59,179 nucleotides of DNA from Verrucomicrobiota bacterium (GTDB taxonomy: Bacteria > Verrucomicrobiota > Verrucomicrobiia > Opitutales > Opitutaceae), in NCBI GenBank assembly GCA_016222805.1, contig JACRQG010000019.1, positions 1 through 59,179 of the forward strand. Direction: 5' to 3'. This document shows positions 1 to 8,618 of the stretch, piece after piece; the stretch's first letter is position 1; every line of letters begins with the position of its first letter. Position numbers and translations under genes: made by a program. The notes beneath the pieces are model-generated. The model did not search any database. It was not told the DNA's origin and saw only the letters and a list, made by a program, of their open reading frames with translations.

Positions 1-67
1 GAGGTCGCCCCGCCTACCGGGCCTTCAGGACGGACCAGCCTCACGGGTACGCAGGAGTGCATCTGGG
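1..67. repeat. half copy of dispersed GC-hairpin repeat at window edge
   Basis: The first 16 bases, GAGGTCGCCCCGCCTA, match the right half of the hairpin repeat found complete at 49435-49461 and 51624-51650. The rest, up to the stop codon at 68, holds no recognisable feature. Starting exactly inside a repeated hairpin suggests that a sequence assembly ended here. Confidence 0.6.
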
Positions 68-2593
68 TTAGAAGTTCCAGTTGACCGTGCTGAACAGGCG
101 ACCTCGGGAACGATTACTTTGCCGCGACCAAGCGTAGCCGAAACGCAGCGCCGCACCAGTCTCCTGACCGACCCCGCTCTCGATCCCCAGTCCGTAGGAG
201 GTGAGCGTCCCGCGGGCCGGAGCCACGGTTCCAACCTCGGCGAGGCCCTGCAGGAACAGGCCTTGCAGGAAGGGAGGCCCCCCTGCCCCGTCGCTCCTGC
301 CGGCAGTCCCGAAGAGCCTTCCCCACACGTAGGAGGCCCGCACGCCCGGGGTGATCTGCCCGTGGGTGAACGCGTGGCCGCTGAACTCTCCCGGTTCGAG
401 GCCCAGCAGCCGGCTGCCGTCCCCCTGCCGGTATTCCCGTACGGCAGGAAGGGCCGAGCTCCCGGTGCCGGCCGCGAACCGCAATTCCACATACATCGGA
501 GACGGACCTCCCACAGACCCGCCGAACCAGACTTTGGTGCGCGCTGCCATCTCCGCCTGCCAGAAGGCGCGCTCCCAACCCACCCGCGGGCTTAACGCGA
601 GGCTCGGCTCCAGCATAACCTCCCATCGCACGCTCGCCGCAGATTCGATGGTTCGCTTCCAGGCCTGCTCGTGTCGCAGGGTCAGGCCCGCCTCGCGCCC
701 CACCAGCACGGAGCCGCTGGCCGCGGGCTGGTGCGCGTCCCAACGCAGGGTACTGCGGAGTTCCGCGGACCAGCCTGTCCCGTGGTAGAGGAAGACGTGC
801 GCGACGCCCAGGTTCTGGAACCGATGCTCGAAGGGCACGGAACTCAGCCGGCCGATGCGATACTGCTCATCGCGACCGGCCTGACCTGAGACCTCCCCGA
901 TGTGCTCCCTCTGGCCGCCGACGCTGAGTGACAGCGGAAGTTTGTAGCTGAGCCGACCGGTGATGGCGCGTTCCGCCGAGGCCGCCCCGACAGTGATCGC
1001 ATCGCGCGGGTGCAGCAGACCGGAGCCGGAAATGGCGGCATCGACGCCCGCGCGCTCTTCCGGGGCGTAGGTCACACCGACCTTTCCGGCGACCGTCGCG
1101 GGAATGAAGGTTGCGAGGTAGTCAAGGCGGTCCGCCCTGAGCACGGCACTCACGTTGGTCGTGAAGCGTTGTTCTCCCAGGTCGTGGAGGGCCTGCGCAT
1201 GGAACTTCTCCACGGCAGGCAGCCAGAAATAGCGCGCCTCTCTCATTTCCCGTCCGGCGGCAGTCGCGAAGGCACCGCGCAACACCTGCGTGAGGTCCCG
1301 CTCGAGGCCGGCGAGGTTCCGACGATACTGCGCCAGGGCGTCCGGCTTGCTGCGGTAGACTTCGCCCAACTCCTCAAGCGTGTATTCGCGCGTCTTCCCA
1401 CGAACGCGGCCCACCGTGGCGACCGGCTCCGGCAAGCGAAGGAACGGACCGGCGCGGACGACCCACGCGTTCGTGTCGGGCAGGACGCGCTGCCAGTTGT
1501 TCGGCCCGTCCGGCGCAGGATAGCTGACTTGCACCAAATCGAACGCCCCCACCTTCGATTCCACGTCGAACTGCTTGAGGCCGGCGGTCAGGGCAGCGAC
1601 CTCGGCAAACCAGCGGTCGCACCCGGCGAAGGCCGTGCTCCGCCCAGGAGTGAGCACCGAGACCAGCCTTTCGTGGTTCGCCTTGCCGAAATCCCGCGTG
1701 GGTCCGAGCACCGTGATCGCCTCCGCCAGCGCCCGCACCCCATACGCCACCGGCACGCCGAACGACGCCAGTTCGGACACCCTGGGCGTCGCCGGGGGCG
1801 GCCCCTTCTCCAGGGTCGCCGCGGACACCAGGAACATCCGCGCCCACCCACCGGCCGCGCGTATCTCGGCGGCGGTTTTCTCGGCCAGCCCGGCGTAGTG
1901 TCGCACCACCGGCGAGTCGAGGGCGTCCTCGATCGGCACCCGCCATGCGATGCCCTCCGGCACCGCGTCCACCAAAAGGATGATCTCGAAGTCTGGCGCC
2001 CGCACCGGCTGGACGGCCTCCAACGTTACCCGCAGCGAGAAGGTCCAATCCCGCGCCTTCCCGTCGTCGGGCTTTCCGTCCTCCGGCGACGACACCGACC
2101 GCACCGCCAGGCCAGGGAGCGGGTTGCTCACCGTCTGTTGGCGAAACGATTCGGCCGCCTCCGCATCGAGCCGCCAGACGTCCACCCCCGCTGCCGTGCC
2201 GCGACACGCGTCGAAGCTCATCCGCAGGAAGCGCTGCTGCGCCTCCGAGAAGGTCCCGCCCCCGCTGAAGCTTGGCGCCGTGCGCGTGAACCACGTCTCG
2301 CGGGTGATCGGCTGGCTGGCGTCGGTGTACGTCACTGGCCCCCATTCGATCGTCAGGACTTCGCTGAAACGGGTCGACTGGCCCGGGAGCGACCCGGCGC
2401 CAGCGCACAGGACGAGTGCGAGTGTCAGCAGCTGCAGCCCGCGAAGCAGTGACCACCCGCCGCGGTTGATCCAAGGTCCGGTCACCGGCACGCCGCGACC
2501 ATCCGTCCCCGGCAGCGGCGGAGAAGCACGGCGCCCCCCAGCCCGCGGAATGCGGGGGATGGCGGCGGGTGGGCTGCCGAAGGGAAGGGCCAT
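68..2593 (-). CDS. putative outer-membrane beta-barrel protein with periplasmic N-terminal domain
   Basis: I do not recognise a named family. The protein is up to 841 aa. A hydrophobic stretch about 50-70 residues in (LLTLALVLCAGAGSLPGQ) looks like a signal peptide, so the real start is probably a later codon, such as the GTG ending at 2491, rather than the ATG at 2593. The middle part (about 80-480) is a soluble domain with no motif I can name. From about residue 490 the sequence alternates polar and hydrophobic residues as in amphipathic beta-strands, with many R/Y/W/G, and it ends in NWNF, the terminal phenylalanine typical of BAM-inserted barrels. It is convergent with nothing nearby and stands alone upstream of tRNA-Val. 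The barrel call is inferred from the pattern and C-terminal F; function is unknown. Confidence 0.55.
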   Translation of the reverse strand: MALPFGSPPAAIPRIPRAGGRRASPPLPGTDGRGVPVTGPWINRGGWSLLRGLQLLTLALVLCAGAGSLPGQSTRFSEVLTIEWGPVTYTDASQPITRETWFTRTAPSFSGGGTFSEAQQRFLRMSFDACRGTAAGVDVWRLDAEAAESFRQQTVSNPLPGLAVRSVSSPEDGKPDDGKARDWTFSLRVTLEAVQPVRAPDFEIILLVDAVPEGIAWRVPIEDALDSPVVRHYAGLAEKTAAEIRAAGGWARMFLVSAATLEKGPPPATPRVSELASFGVPVAYGVRALAEAITVLGPTRDFGKANHERLVSVLTPGRSTAFAGCDRWFAEVAALTAGLKQFDVESKVGAFDLVQVSYPAPDGPNNWQRVLPDTNAWVVRAGPFLRLPEPVATVGRVRGKTREYTLEELGEVYRSKPDALAQYRRNLAGLERDLTQVLRGAFATAAGREMREARYFWLPAVEKFHAQALHDLGEQRFTTNVSAVLRADRLDYLATFIPATVAGKVGVTYAPEERAGVDAAISGSGLLHPRDAITVGAASAERAITGRLSYKLPLSLSVGGQREHIGEVSGQAGRDEQYRIGRLSSVPFEHRFQNLGVAHVFLYHGTGWSAELRSTLRWDAHQPAASGSVLVGREAGLTLRHEQAWKRTIESAASVRWEVMLEPSLALSPRVGWERAFWQAEMAARTKVWFGGSVGGPSPMYVELRFAAGTGSSALPAVREYRQGDGSRLLGLEPGEFSGHAFTHGQITPGVRASYVWGRLFGTAGRSDGAGGPPFLQGLFLQGLAEVGTVAPARGTLTSYGLGIESGVGQETGAALRFGYAWSRQSNRSRGRLFSTVNWNF

Positions 2594-2855
2594 GAAGACT
2601 CAGACCGAGGTCGCTGCGCGTCCCGGAGAAATCGCGAGTCGGGGAAACTCGGAGTCCGGTATCCGCAGCGTAGGCACATCTCGCGCCGGACTTCAACCAC
2701 CGGTGCCAGACCACACCCAGCGCTCCCGGCGGAAGCCGTCACATCGGGCGCCGCGCCACGGCGCAAAGCGAAAGCGGAAGCGCGCGTGGTCCAGGTCGCA
2801 GCGCACGAGAATACCAGCCATGGGTCGGAGCCCGTTCCTAACCGTGGAAACAAGA

Positions 2856-2885
2856 AACCCGCTTTCCGTTGGCGGGAAGCGGGTT
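2856..2885 (-). terminator. rho-independent terminator of tRNA-Val
   Basis: On the minus strand AACCCGCTT pairs with AAGCGGGTT, extended by three more pairs (one G-U), around a 6-nt loop. The transcript then runs into a T-rich tract (TTTCTTGTTT). It lies just downstream of tRNA-Val. Its stem starts with the same AACCCGCT as the terminator after tRNA-Phe. Confidence 0.75.
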
Positions 2886-2893
2886 GCGGCGGA

Positions 2894-2970
2894 TGGTGGA
2901 CCCTACTGGACTCGAACCAGTGACCTTTTCCATGTCAAGGAAACGCTCTAACCAACTGAGCTAAGGGTCC
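2894..2970 (-). tRNA. tRNA-Val (anticodon GAC)
   Basis: The minus strand folds into a full cloverleaf. The acceptor GGACCCT pairs with AGGGTCC, the D-arm is GCTCAGTTGGTTAGAGC, and the anticodon stem TTTCC/GGAAA closes the loop TTGACAT, with GAC at positions 34-36. The T-arm is ACTGG-TTCGAGT-CCAGT and the discriminator is A. The CCA end is encoded (2894-2896). A terminator hairpin follows. Confidence 0.95.
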
Positions 2971-3072
2971 GGAAATGTGAGTCGGCGAGTAACGCCATCG
3001 CACCGCCACAGCGCAAGGAAAAATCTCGCCGGTGCCGCGCCGTCGCCGGGCGGCACCTGCAGCCGCGAGGCG

Positions 3073-5712
3073 TCACGGAACTTCGTAGATCTCAATCAGC
3101 GCCTCACCCGTGCCGCCATCGGCCCCGCGCACCTGCACCGTGTAACTGCCCGGGGCCACCGTGGTCAGCAGCGCGGCGTCCTTGCTGCCCGCATCCAGCG
3201 GGAACGCCGCCACTGCCGTGAACGTGGGCGCCAGCGTGGCGGACCAATCATCATTCTCGGTCAACTTGGCTCCAGCCGAGGAATACACCTCCAGCTTGGG
3301 ATCAACGAGAAAGCCGGTGACGCCGAAACCGCCGAGTTTCGGGCCCACCGCCCGAATCAGGAGTTGCTTGTTACCGGTGCCGGTCACGTTGAAACCGGCG
3401 ATCAGGATATCGTCGCCCGTGCCCACGCGATTGCGCGCGGAGACGTTGATCAGCCGCGGATTGTTGCCGCTGCCCGTATCGTACGCCTCCACCAGCACCA
3501 CTCCCGCTGCCGTGCCCCGGGCCTGGATGGAACGCGCCCCATCGACACTCTGCACGAACGCCGCATCGCGGCTGCCCGCGGCAAACGGAAACGCCCCGAC
3601 CGTGCTGAACGTGGGAGCCAACGAAGCCGGCCAGTCGTCGTTCTCGAATACCTTGTTGCTGCCATTATATAGTTCGAGGCGGGGATCGGCCATCGCTGTG
3701 GACAACCCGAACGCTCCCAGCGCAGGCCCTGCCGCCCGGACCAGGAGTTCCCGTGCCCCGCCGCTCACCACCACGCCGACGATCAGCGTCTGCCCCGCGG
3801 ACATCGCCGTGCGCACCGACAGGTTGCCGAGCCGGGAGGTCGGTCCCGTCACCACCGGAATCACGGTCAGGACCGCCGTCGAGCTCAGCGCATTCACCCC
3901 TCCGGCCGTGGCCCGCGCCGTGTAGTTGCCGGCATCCGCCTCCTGCGCGGCGCCGATCACGTAGGACGAATTGGTGGCGCCAGCGATAATCTGATCGTTC
4001 TTGAACCACTGATACGATACCGCCGACGTGCCGGTTGCCGCGACGGTAAAGGTCACGCTCTGGCCGGCATTCACCGTCTGGCTGGCCGGTTGCGTGGTGA
4101 TGTTCACCGTCGCTCCCGAACTGCCGCCCACCACCAGCTTGGCGGAGGCCGTCACCGTGCTGCCACCCGATGTCAGCCGGACCGTGTAGGTGCCCGCCGC
4201 CCCCACGGAAGCCGACCCGATCGTGTAAGTGGCGCCCGTGGCACCCGCGATGGCCGCCCCGTCCTTCAGCCATTGATACGCCAATCCCGGACCGGTCGCG
4301 GTGACACTGAACGAGACACTCTGGCCGACCGCCACCGACTGGCTGAGCGGCCGCGCGGTGATCGAGATGCTGCCGCTGGCCACCGGCAGGACCGAAAGCG
4401 GCGCCTGTTCGCTGTCGATGGCGCCGCCGGCACTTCCGACGCGCACGGAATACACCCCCTCATCCGCCGCCTGCGGCGAGGCGATCGTATAGGTCGACCC
4501 GGTCGCCCCGGAGATGGGAAAGCCGTTCTTGATCCACGTGTAGGTCAGCGCGCTGCCGCTGGCCACAACGCGGAAGCTTACCGATTGGCCCACGCTGACA
4601 ATCTGCTCCAGCGGGTGCACCGAGATCACCGGCAACGCCGCCTGGCTGGCGGGCGCCGCCCGGCGGATCAGGTTGTTTGACGAATCGACCACGAAGACGG
4701 TCGTACCGTCCGCCACCACGTCCGTCGGATAGTAGAAACGGGCGGCCGCGCCGACACTGTCGATGTCTCCGCTGATCCCCGCCGCGCCCGCGAGCGTGGA
4801 GACCGTCCCTGACGGCGTGATCATCCGCAGCACGTTGTTGCCGTAGTCCGCGACATAGACGTTGCCCGCGGCGTCGACCGTGACCCCCCGAGGTTCGTTG
4901 AATCGCGCTGCCGCCCCCACTCCGTCGCCGGACCCCGTGTTGCCCGGACTACCCGCCAAGGTCGACACCACCCCATCGGTCCCGATGCGCCGAATCACGT
5001 GATTCCCGCTGTCCGCCACGTAAAGTACGCCGTTTCGATCCACCGCGAGGCCCCACGGTGTGCTGAAGCGGGCGGCCGTCGCCGTACCGTTGGCAAAACC
5101 CGATTGCAGCGCGGCCCCGGCCACCGTCGACACGACTCCCGCCGCCGTGATACGGCGGATCGTGTGGTTCCCGCCGTCGGCCACGTAAAGACTCCCGGCG
5201 GCATCCACCGCCAGGCCGTAGGGCAGGAAGAACCGCGCGCTGGCCGCCGCCCCGTCCGCCGAACCCAGCTGCGACGGCGCACCGGCATACGTGCTGACGA
5301 CACCGGCGGACGTGATTTTGCGGATCGTGAAGTTCTTCGCATCGGCGACGTAGACATTTCCCGACGCATCGACGGCGATGCCGACCGGGAAGTTGAATCG
5401 CGCGGCACTCCCGCTACCGTCCGTGCTGCCGAGCAATCCCGGGGAACCCGCCAGGGTCGAGACGATGCGCGCGGTCGTGATCTTCCGGATCGTGTTGTTG
5501 ACCGTGTCCGTCACGTAGAGGTTCTTGGCCGCATCCATCGCGATGCCATACGGGTTGTTGAAGGTCCCGGGCGCGCCGTCCACGTTGCCCGCCACATTCG
5601 AGGTTCCCGCATAGGTCGTCACCGAATAATCTTCGGCGCCCAGCGGACCGGCGACACCAGCGAGGAGCGCTGCCAGCGCGGCAGTACGTGCGAACAGTCG
5701 GAGTGATTTCAT
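3073..5712 (-). CDS. secreted NHL-repeat / Ig-like surface protein with duplicated C-terminal module
   Basis: A secreted 879-aa protein. A clear signal peptide (MKSLRLFARTAALAALLAG, cleaved near GPLGA) precedes about six NHL-type repeats (residues about 30-355). Each contains a variant of NPYGIAMDAAKNLYVTD...NTIRKI, and together they predict a six-bladed propeller. Three Ig-like domains follow (about 360-450, 455-535, 540-630), each opening with a 'QSVxxGQSVxF' strand and carrying the 'YQW.KDG..I.GAT' core. The C-terminus (about 640-879) has two copies of a module with a 'LLVRAxGPxLGxFG' and a 'NDDWxxxLAPTF' signature, which I associate with Verrucomicrobia surface proteins. No catalytic motif is visible. 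A binding, adhesion or cell-surface scaffold role is inferred. No Shine-Dalgarno is visible before the ATG. Confidence 0.8.
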   Translation of the reverse strand: MKSLRLFARTAALAALLAGVAGPLGAEDYSVTTYAGTSNVAGNVDGAPGTFNNPYGIAMDAAKNLYVTDTVNNTIRKITTARIVSTLAGSPGLLGSTDGSGSAARFNFPVGIAVDASGNVYVADAKNFTIRKITSAGVVSTYAGAPSQLGSADGAAASARFFLPYGLAVDAAGSLYVADGGNHTIRRITAAGVVSTVAGAALQSGFANGTATAARFSTPWGLAVDRNGVLYVADSGNHVIRRIGTDGVVSTLAGSPGNTGSGDGVGAAARFNEPRGVTVDAAGNVYVADYGNNVLRMITPSGTVSTLAGAAGISGDIDSVGAAARFYYPTDVVADGTTVFVVDSSNNLIRRAAPASQAALPVISVHPLEQIVSVGQSVSFRVVASGSALTYTWIKNGFPISGATGSTYTIASPQAADEGVYSVRVGSAGGAIDSEQAPLSVLPVASGSISITARPLSQSVAVGQSVSFSVTATGPGLAYQWLKDGAAIAGATGATYTIGSASVGAAGTYTVRLTSGGSTVTASAKLVVGGSSGATVNITTQPASQTVNAGQSVTFTVAATGTSAVSYQWFKNDQIIAGATNSSYVIGAAQEADAGNYTARATAGGVNALSSTAVLTVIPVVTGPTSRLGNLSVRTAMSAGQTLIVGVVVSGGARELLVRAAGPALGAFGLSTAMADPRLELYNGSNKVFENDDWPASLAPTFSTVGAFPFAAGSRDAAFVQSVDGARSIQARGTAAGVVLVEAYDTGSGNNPRLINVSARNRVGTGDDILIAGFNVTGTGNKQLLIRAVGPKLGGFGVTGFLVDPKLEVYSSAGAKLTENDDWSATLAPTFTAVAAFPLDAGSKDAALLTTVAPGSYTVQVRGADGGTGEALIEIYEVP

Positions 5713-5833
5713 GGAGGAATCAGTTTGGCGGCACGGGACAAAGTTCCCTGAGAAGCAAATCGTGAAGAGCGCACCTGCGCGATATCAAGCCCGATACCCG
5801 GCGAGTCTGAGAAAACTCCGTCAAAACCCCTGG

Positions 5834-7606
5834 TCAACCCGCGGCCGCGCGACGCCGGTCACGCAGCCAGGCAAGCACGCGGTCGCGCGGCCAGGTCGTC
5901 AGCACCTGCGCCGGGGTCAGCCAACCCTTGCGCGCCGCATTGACGCCCGCCCGGACGTGCTGCAGCCCCTCGACGTCGTGTGCGTCCGGGTTGATCGCAC
6001 AGATCAACCCGCGTTCCGCTGCGCGCCGCCACAGGCGCCAGTCGAGATCGAGCCGCCAGGGGTTCGCATTGAGTTCGATCACGACGCGGTGTGCGATCGC
6101 CGCGTCGATGACCCGGGCCAGATCGACCCGGTAGCCTTCGCGCCGGAGCAACAGTCGCCCCGTGGCGTGGCCGAGCATTGTGGTACAGGGATGCTCCACA
6201 GCCCGGAGGATGCGGTCGGTCATCGTGGCTTCGTCCTGCGCAAACGCGTTGTGCACCGACACCACCACGTAGTCGAGTTGCGCCAGCACGGCGTCGTCGA
6301 AGTCGAGGCGGCCGTCCGCGAGGATATCGCATTCGGTTCCGGCCAGGAGGTGGGTGCGATAACGGCCGGAGGCATTCAACGACCGGATCTCCTCTACCTG
6401 CCGGAGCAGCCGCGCCTCGTCGAGACCGTTGGCCTGGAAGCTCGCCTTGGAATGGTCCGCGATCCCCAGGTATTCCCAGCCGAGCGCCTCCGCTCCCGCC
6501 GCCATCTCGGCCAGCGTGTTGCGTCCATCCGAGGCAGTCGTGTGGTTGTGAAACGCGCCGCGGACGTCCCCAACCTCGATTAGCCGCGGCAATTCGCCGG
6601 CCTCCGCTGCTTCAATCTCCTCACGGCCCTCCCGCAGCTCCGGCGGGATGAATCGCAGTTGCAAGGCGGCGAACAGCCCCTCCTCCGACTCAATCCGCAC
6701 GCTCTTCCCGGAGTCGGCCTTCGCCTTCGCGGTGCCCTCCCCTTCCGCCGGCACCAGCCCCCACTCGCTCAGGCTCAAGCCGCGCGCCAGCGCGCGCTGC
6801 CGCACCTGCACATTGTGATCCTTGGAGCCGGTGAAGTGATGCAGAGCGAACACAAACTGCTCCTCCGGCACGATCCGCAGATCGGCCTGCAGTCCGCTGG
6901 AAAACCGCACGCTCGCCTTCGTGTCACCGCGGGCCGTCACCTCCTGCACGCCCGGCTGGGCCACGAACCAGTCCATCACCGGCGCGATCTCCGTCGCCGC
7001 CACGATGAAGTCGAGGTCGCCGACCGTCTCCAATCCCCGCCGCAGGCTCCCCGCCGCTTCCGCCCGGCGCACCGCCGGCAACGCCCGGAGTCCGTCGACG
7101 ATCCGTCCTGCGATTTCCGCCGCGTCCCACCAGAGATGGCGCCGGCCGTACGCCTCCCGGTTGCGGATGCCCGCCAGGAGCTTCTCCTGCGTCTTCTCTC
7201 CAAAACCGTCCAAGGTCGCGACCCTCCCGTCCTGGCACGCCGCGGCCAGCGCGGCGACGTCGGCGATGCCCAGACGGTCATGGAGCGCCCGGATCTTTTT
7301 GGGGCCGAGACCGGGAATCTGGAGCAGTTCCACCAGGCCAGGCGCCACCGAGCCCCGCAGGTTTTCCAGGAACGCCAGCCGCCCCTCGGCATGCAGCATG
7401 GAGATCTTCTGCGCGAGGGCGTCGCCAATCCCCTTCACGCTTTTCAGCTCCCCGGCGGCGATCAATCGCTCCAGTTCGGCGGTCTCGATCGCGGACAAGG
7501 CGCGCGCGCCCGCCTGGTACGCCCGGACCTTGAACGGGTTTTCCCCCTTCAGTTCCAGCAGCGTCGCAATCTCCAGCAGCGCATCGCCGATCTCGTTTTT
7601 CGTCAT
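5834..7606 (-). CDS. polX: DNA polymerase X with C-terminal PHP exonuclease domain
   Basis: Family X DNA polymerase used in base-excision and gap-filling repair. At 590 aa it is near the usual bacterial PolX length. The N-terminal 8-kDa and helix-hairpin-helix parts occupy about 1-150 ([24 protein letters not shown]). The polymerase core has [14 protein letters not shown] with metal-binding Asp197 and Asp199 and the third Asp in ADLRIV at 242. The PHP domain starts near 345 with [10 protein letters not shown] (His353, His355, Asp360), then ADHS (384-385), VSVHN (His452), LGHATGR (His480) and NPDAH (Asp541, His543). The PHP metal ligands therefore appear intact, predicting 3'-5' exonuclease or phosphodiesterase activity. 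It is monocistronic by spacing. Confidence 0.95.
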   Translation of the reverse strand: MTKNEIGDALLEIATLLELKGENPFKVRAYQAGARALSAIETAELERLIAAGELKSVKGIGDALAQKISMLHAEGRLAFLENLRGSVAPGLVELLQIPGLGPKKIRALHDRLGIADVAALAAACQDGRVATLDGFGEKTQEKLLAGIRNREAYGRRHLWWDAAEIAGRIVDGLRALPAVRRAEAAGSLRRGLETVGDLDFIVAATEIAPVMDWFVAQPGVQEVTARGDTKASVRFSSGLQADLRIVPEEQFVFALHHFTGSKDHNVQVRQRALARGLSLSEWGLVPAEGEGTAKAKADSGKSVRIESEEGLFAALQLRFIPPELREGREEIEAAEAGELPRLIEVGDVRGAFHNHTTASDGRNTLAEMAAGAEALGWEYLGIADHSKASFQANGLDEARLLRQVEEIRSLNASGRYRTHLLAGTECDILADGRLDFDDAVLAQLDYVVVSVHNAFAQDEATMTDRILRAVEHPCTTMLGHATGRLLLRREGYRVDLARVIDAAIAHRVVIELNANPWRLDLDWRLWRRAAERGLICAINPDAHDVEGLQHVRAGVNAARKGWLTPAQVLTTWPRDRVLAWLRDRRRAAAG

Positions 7607-7738
7607 GGCACCGCCCGCAGCGAATCACGGAAAACCCACGCCGCAAGCGCGACCGTTAGTCCCGTACCCGTCCGGGGTCGTCCCGACGACGACGCGGCTC
7701 GGCACATTGCACGGGACGCGTCGCTTTCCCGCAGGCGC

Positions 7739-8269
7739 TCATCCCCCGGCCGGCACCCGCACGTAGCTGGCGGGGTCCTTCCACTCCGCCGCGCCAAAGG
7801 TCCGCGCCGTATCCACGGTCAGGTTGCCCTTTTCATCCGCCGTGATCGCGTGGCGCCCCAGCGGGCGCCGTGACTGTCCCCGCAGGGGGCGACCTTCCGG
7901 ATTGAAGACCGAATCGTGTCCAGAACAGATGATCTGCCGCGGCGCCTTGGGGTCGCGCAGCAGCGCGTTGGCCTTGTGGGGACAGATCGCCGTGCTGGCG
8001 AAAATCTTCCCTTCGTGGCGGACGATGAAGAGGTCGTGCTGGATGAACCGCTCCGAGATCTCGTCCTTGGGGTAGTCCGCGATGTTTCCGACGGGGATCG
8101 GCCGAAAACTCGCCGCGCGGGCCGAAGGCCCTCCCGGCAGCGCGCATGCCACGCACCCCGCCGCGGCCGCCAGGAATCGACGCCGATCGGGCGAAGGAAC
8201 TCCCTTGCCGCGCTCCGGCAGTGGTTTCACCGCGCCCGCTTCGTTGTCGCTCGCACGCTCCGATTCCAT
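7739..8269 (-). CDS. Tat-exported Rieske [2Fe-2S] protein
   Basis: A 176-aa protein from the ATG at 8269. An upstream ATG at 8404 is in frame but adds 45 residues that are not signal-like. A twin-arginine signal (DRRRFLAAAAGC) is followed by a Rieske domain with both cluster motifs, C-P-H and C-S-G-H, 16 residues apart. It therefore should bind a [2Fe-2S] cluster on the outer face of the inner membrane or in the periplasm. It resembles stand-alone 'nitrite reductase/ring-hydroxylating ferredoxin-like' Rieske proteins rather than the cytochrome bc1 subunit. No partner oxidase or cytochrome b gene is adjacent, so the electron-transfer partner is unknown. It is divergent from rmuC. Confidence 0.85.
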   Translation of the reverse strand: MESERASDNEAGAVKPLPERGKGVPSPDRRRFLAAAAGCVACALPGGPSARAASFRPIPVGNIADYPKDEISERFIQHDLFIVRHEGKIFASTAICPHKANALLRDPKAPRQIICSGHDSVFNPEGRPLRGQSRRPLGRHAITADEKGNLTVDTARTFGAAEWKDPASYVRVPAGG

Positions 8270-8367
8270 CCCGACACGATGTTGCCTCCCCGCCCGGGGA
8301 CTGAAGCTCAAAAACTCGCGCCGGCTCCCTCCGGGACGCATCTGCCGGTTGGCGGTCATTTGTCTGG

Positions 8368-8419
8368 TGTAGCCGGGGGCGGTGACCCCGGCGGCCGGCC
8401 TCACCGCGGCCAGCTACAA
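8368..8419. repeat. imperfect 52-bp palindromic repeat, family B
   Basis: TGTAGCCGGGGGCGGTGA on the left is answered by TCACCGCGGCCAGCTACA on the right, around a GC-rich centre. The right half, GGCCGGCCTCACCGCGGCC then AGCTACAACCGCC, recurs with few changes at 15488-15520. It lies in the divergent region between the Rieske gene and rmuC. The rest of that 350-base gap holds nothing I recognise. Confidence 0.6.
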
Positions 8420-8618
8420 CCGCCAACCGACAGGTGCGCCCGATCCCTTCGCCGGTGCACGTCGAAAAGGGAGCGGCCCCTTGCGAGCGCGACGCCGTCA
8501 ACGGAGCCGGGTGGGCTTGCGGGCGGCCGCTCCCACCGATTCTGCGTGCGCCCGGCGCTCGCCTGGGGAAATACTCCCCGTCTCGCGGACCGCCAACGAC
8601 GTTTCCACTGACCCTCCC

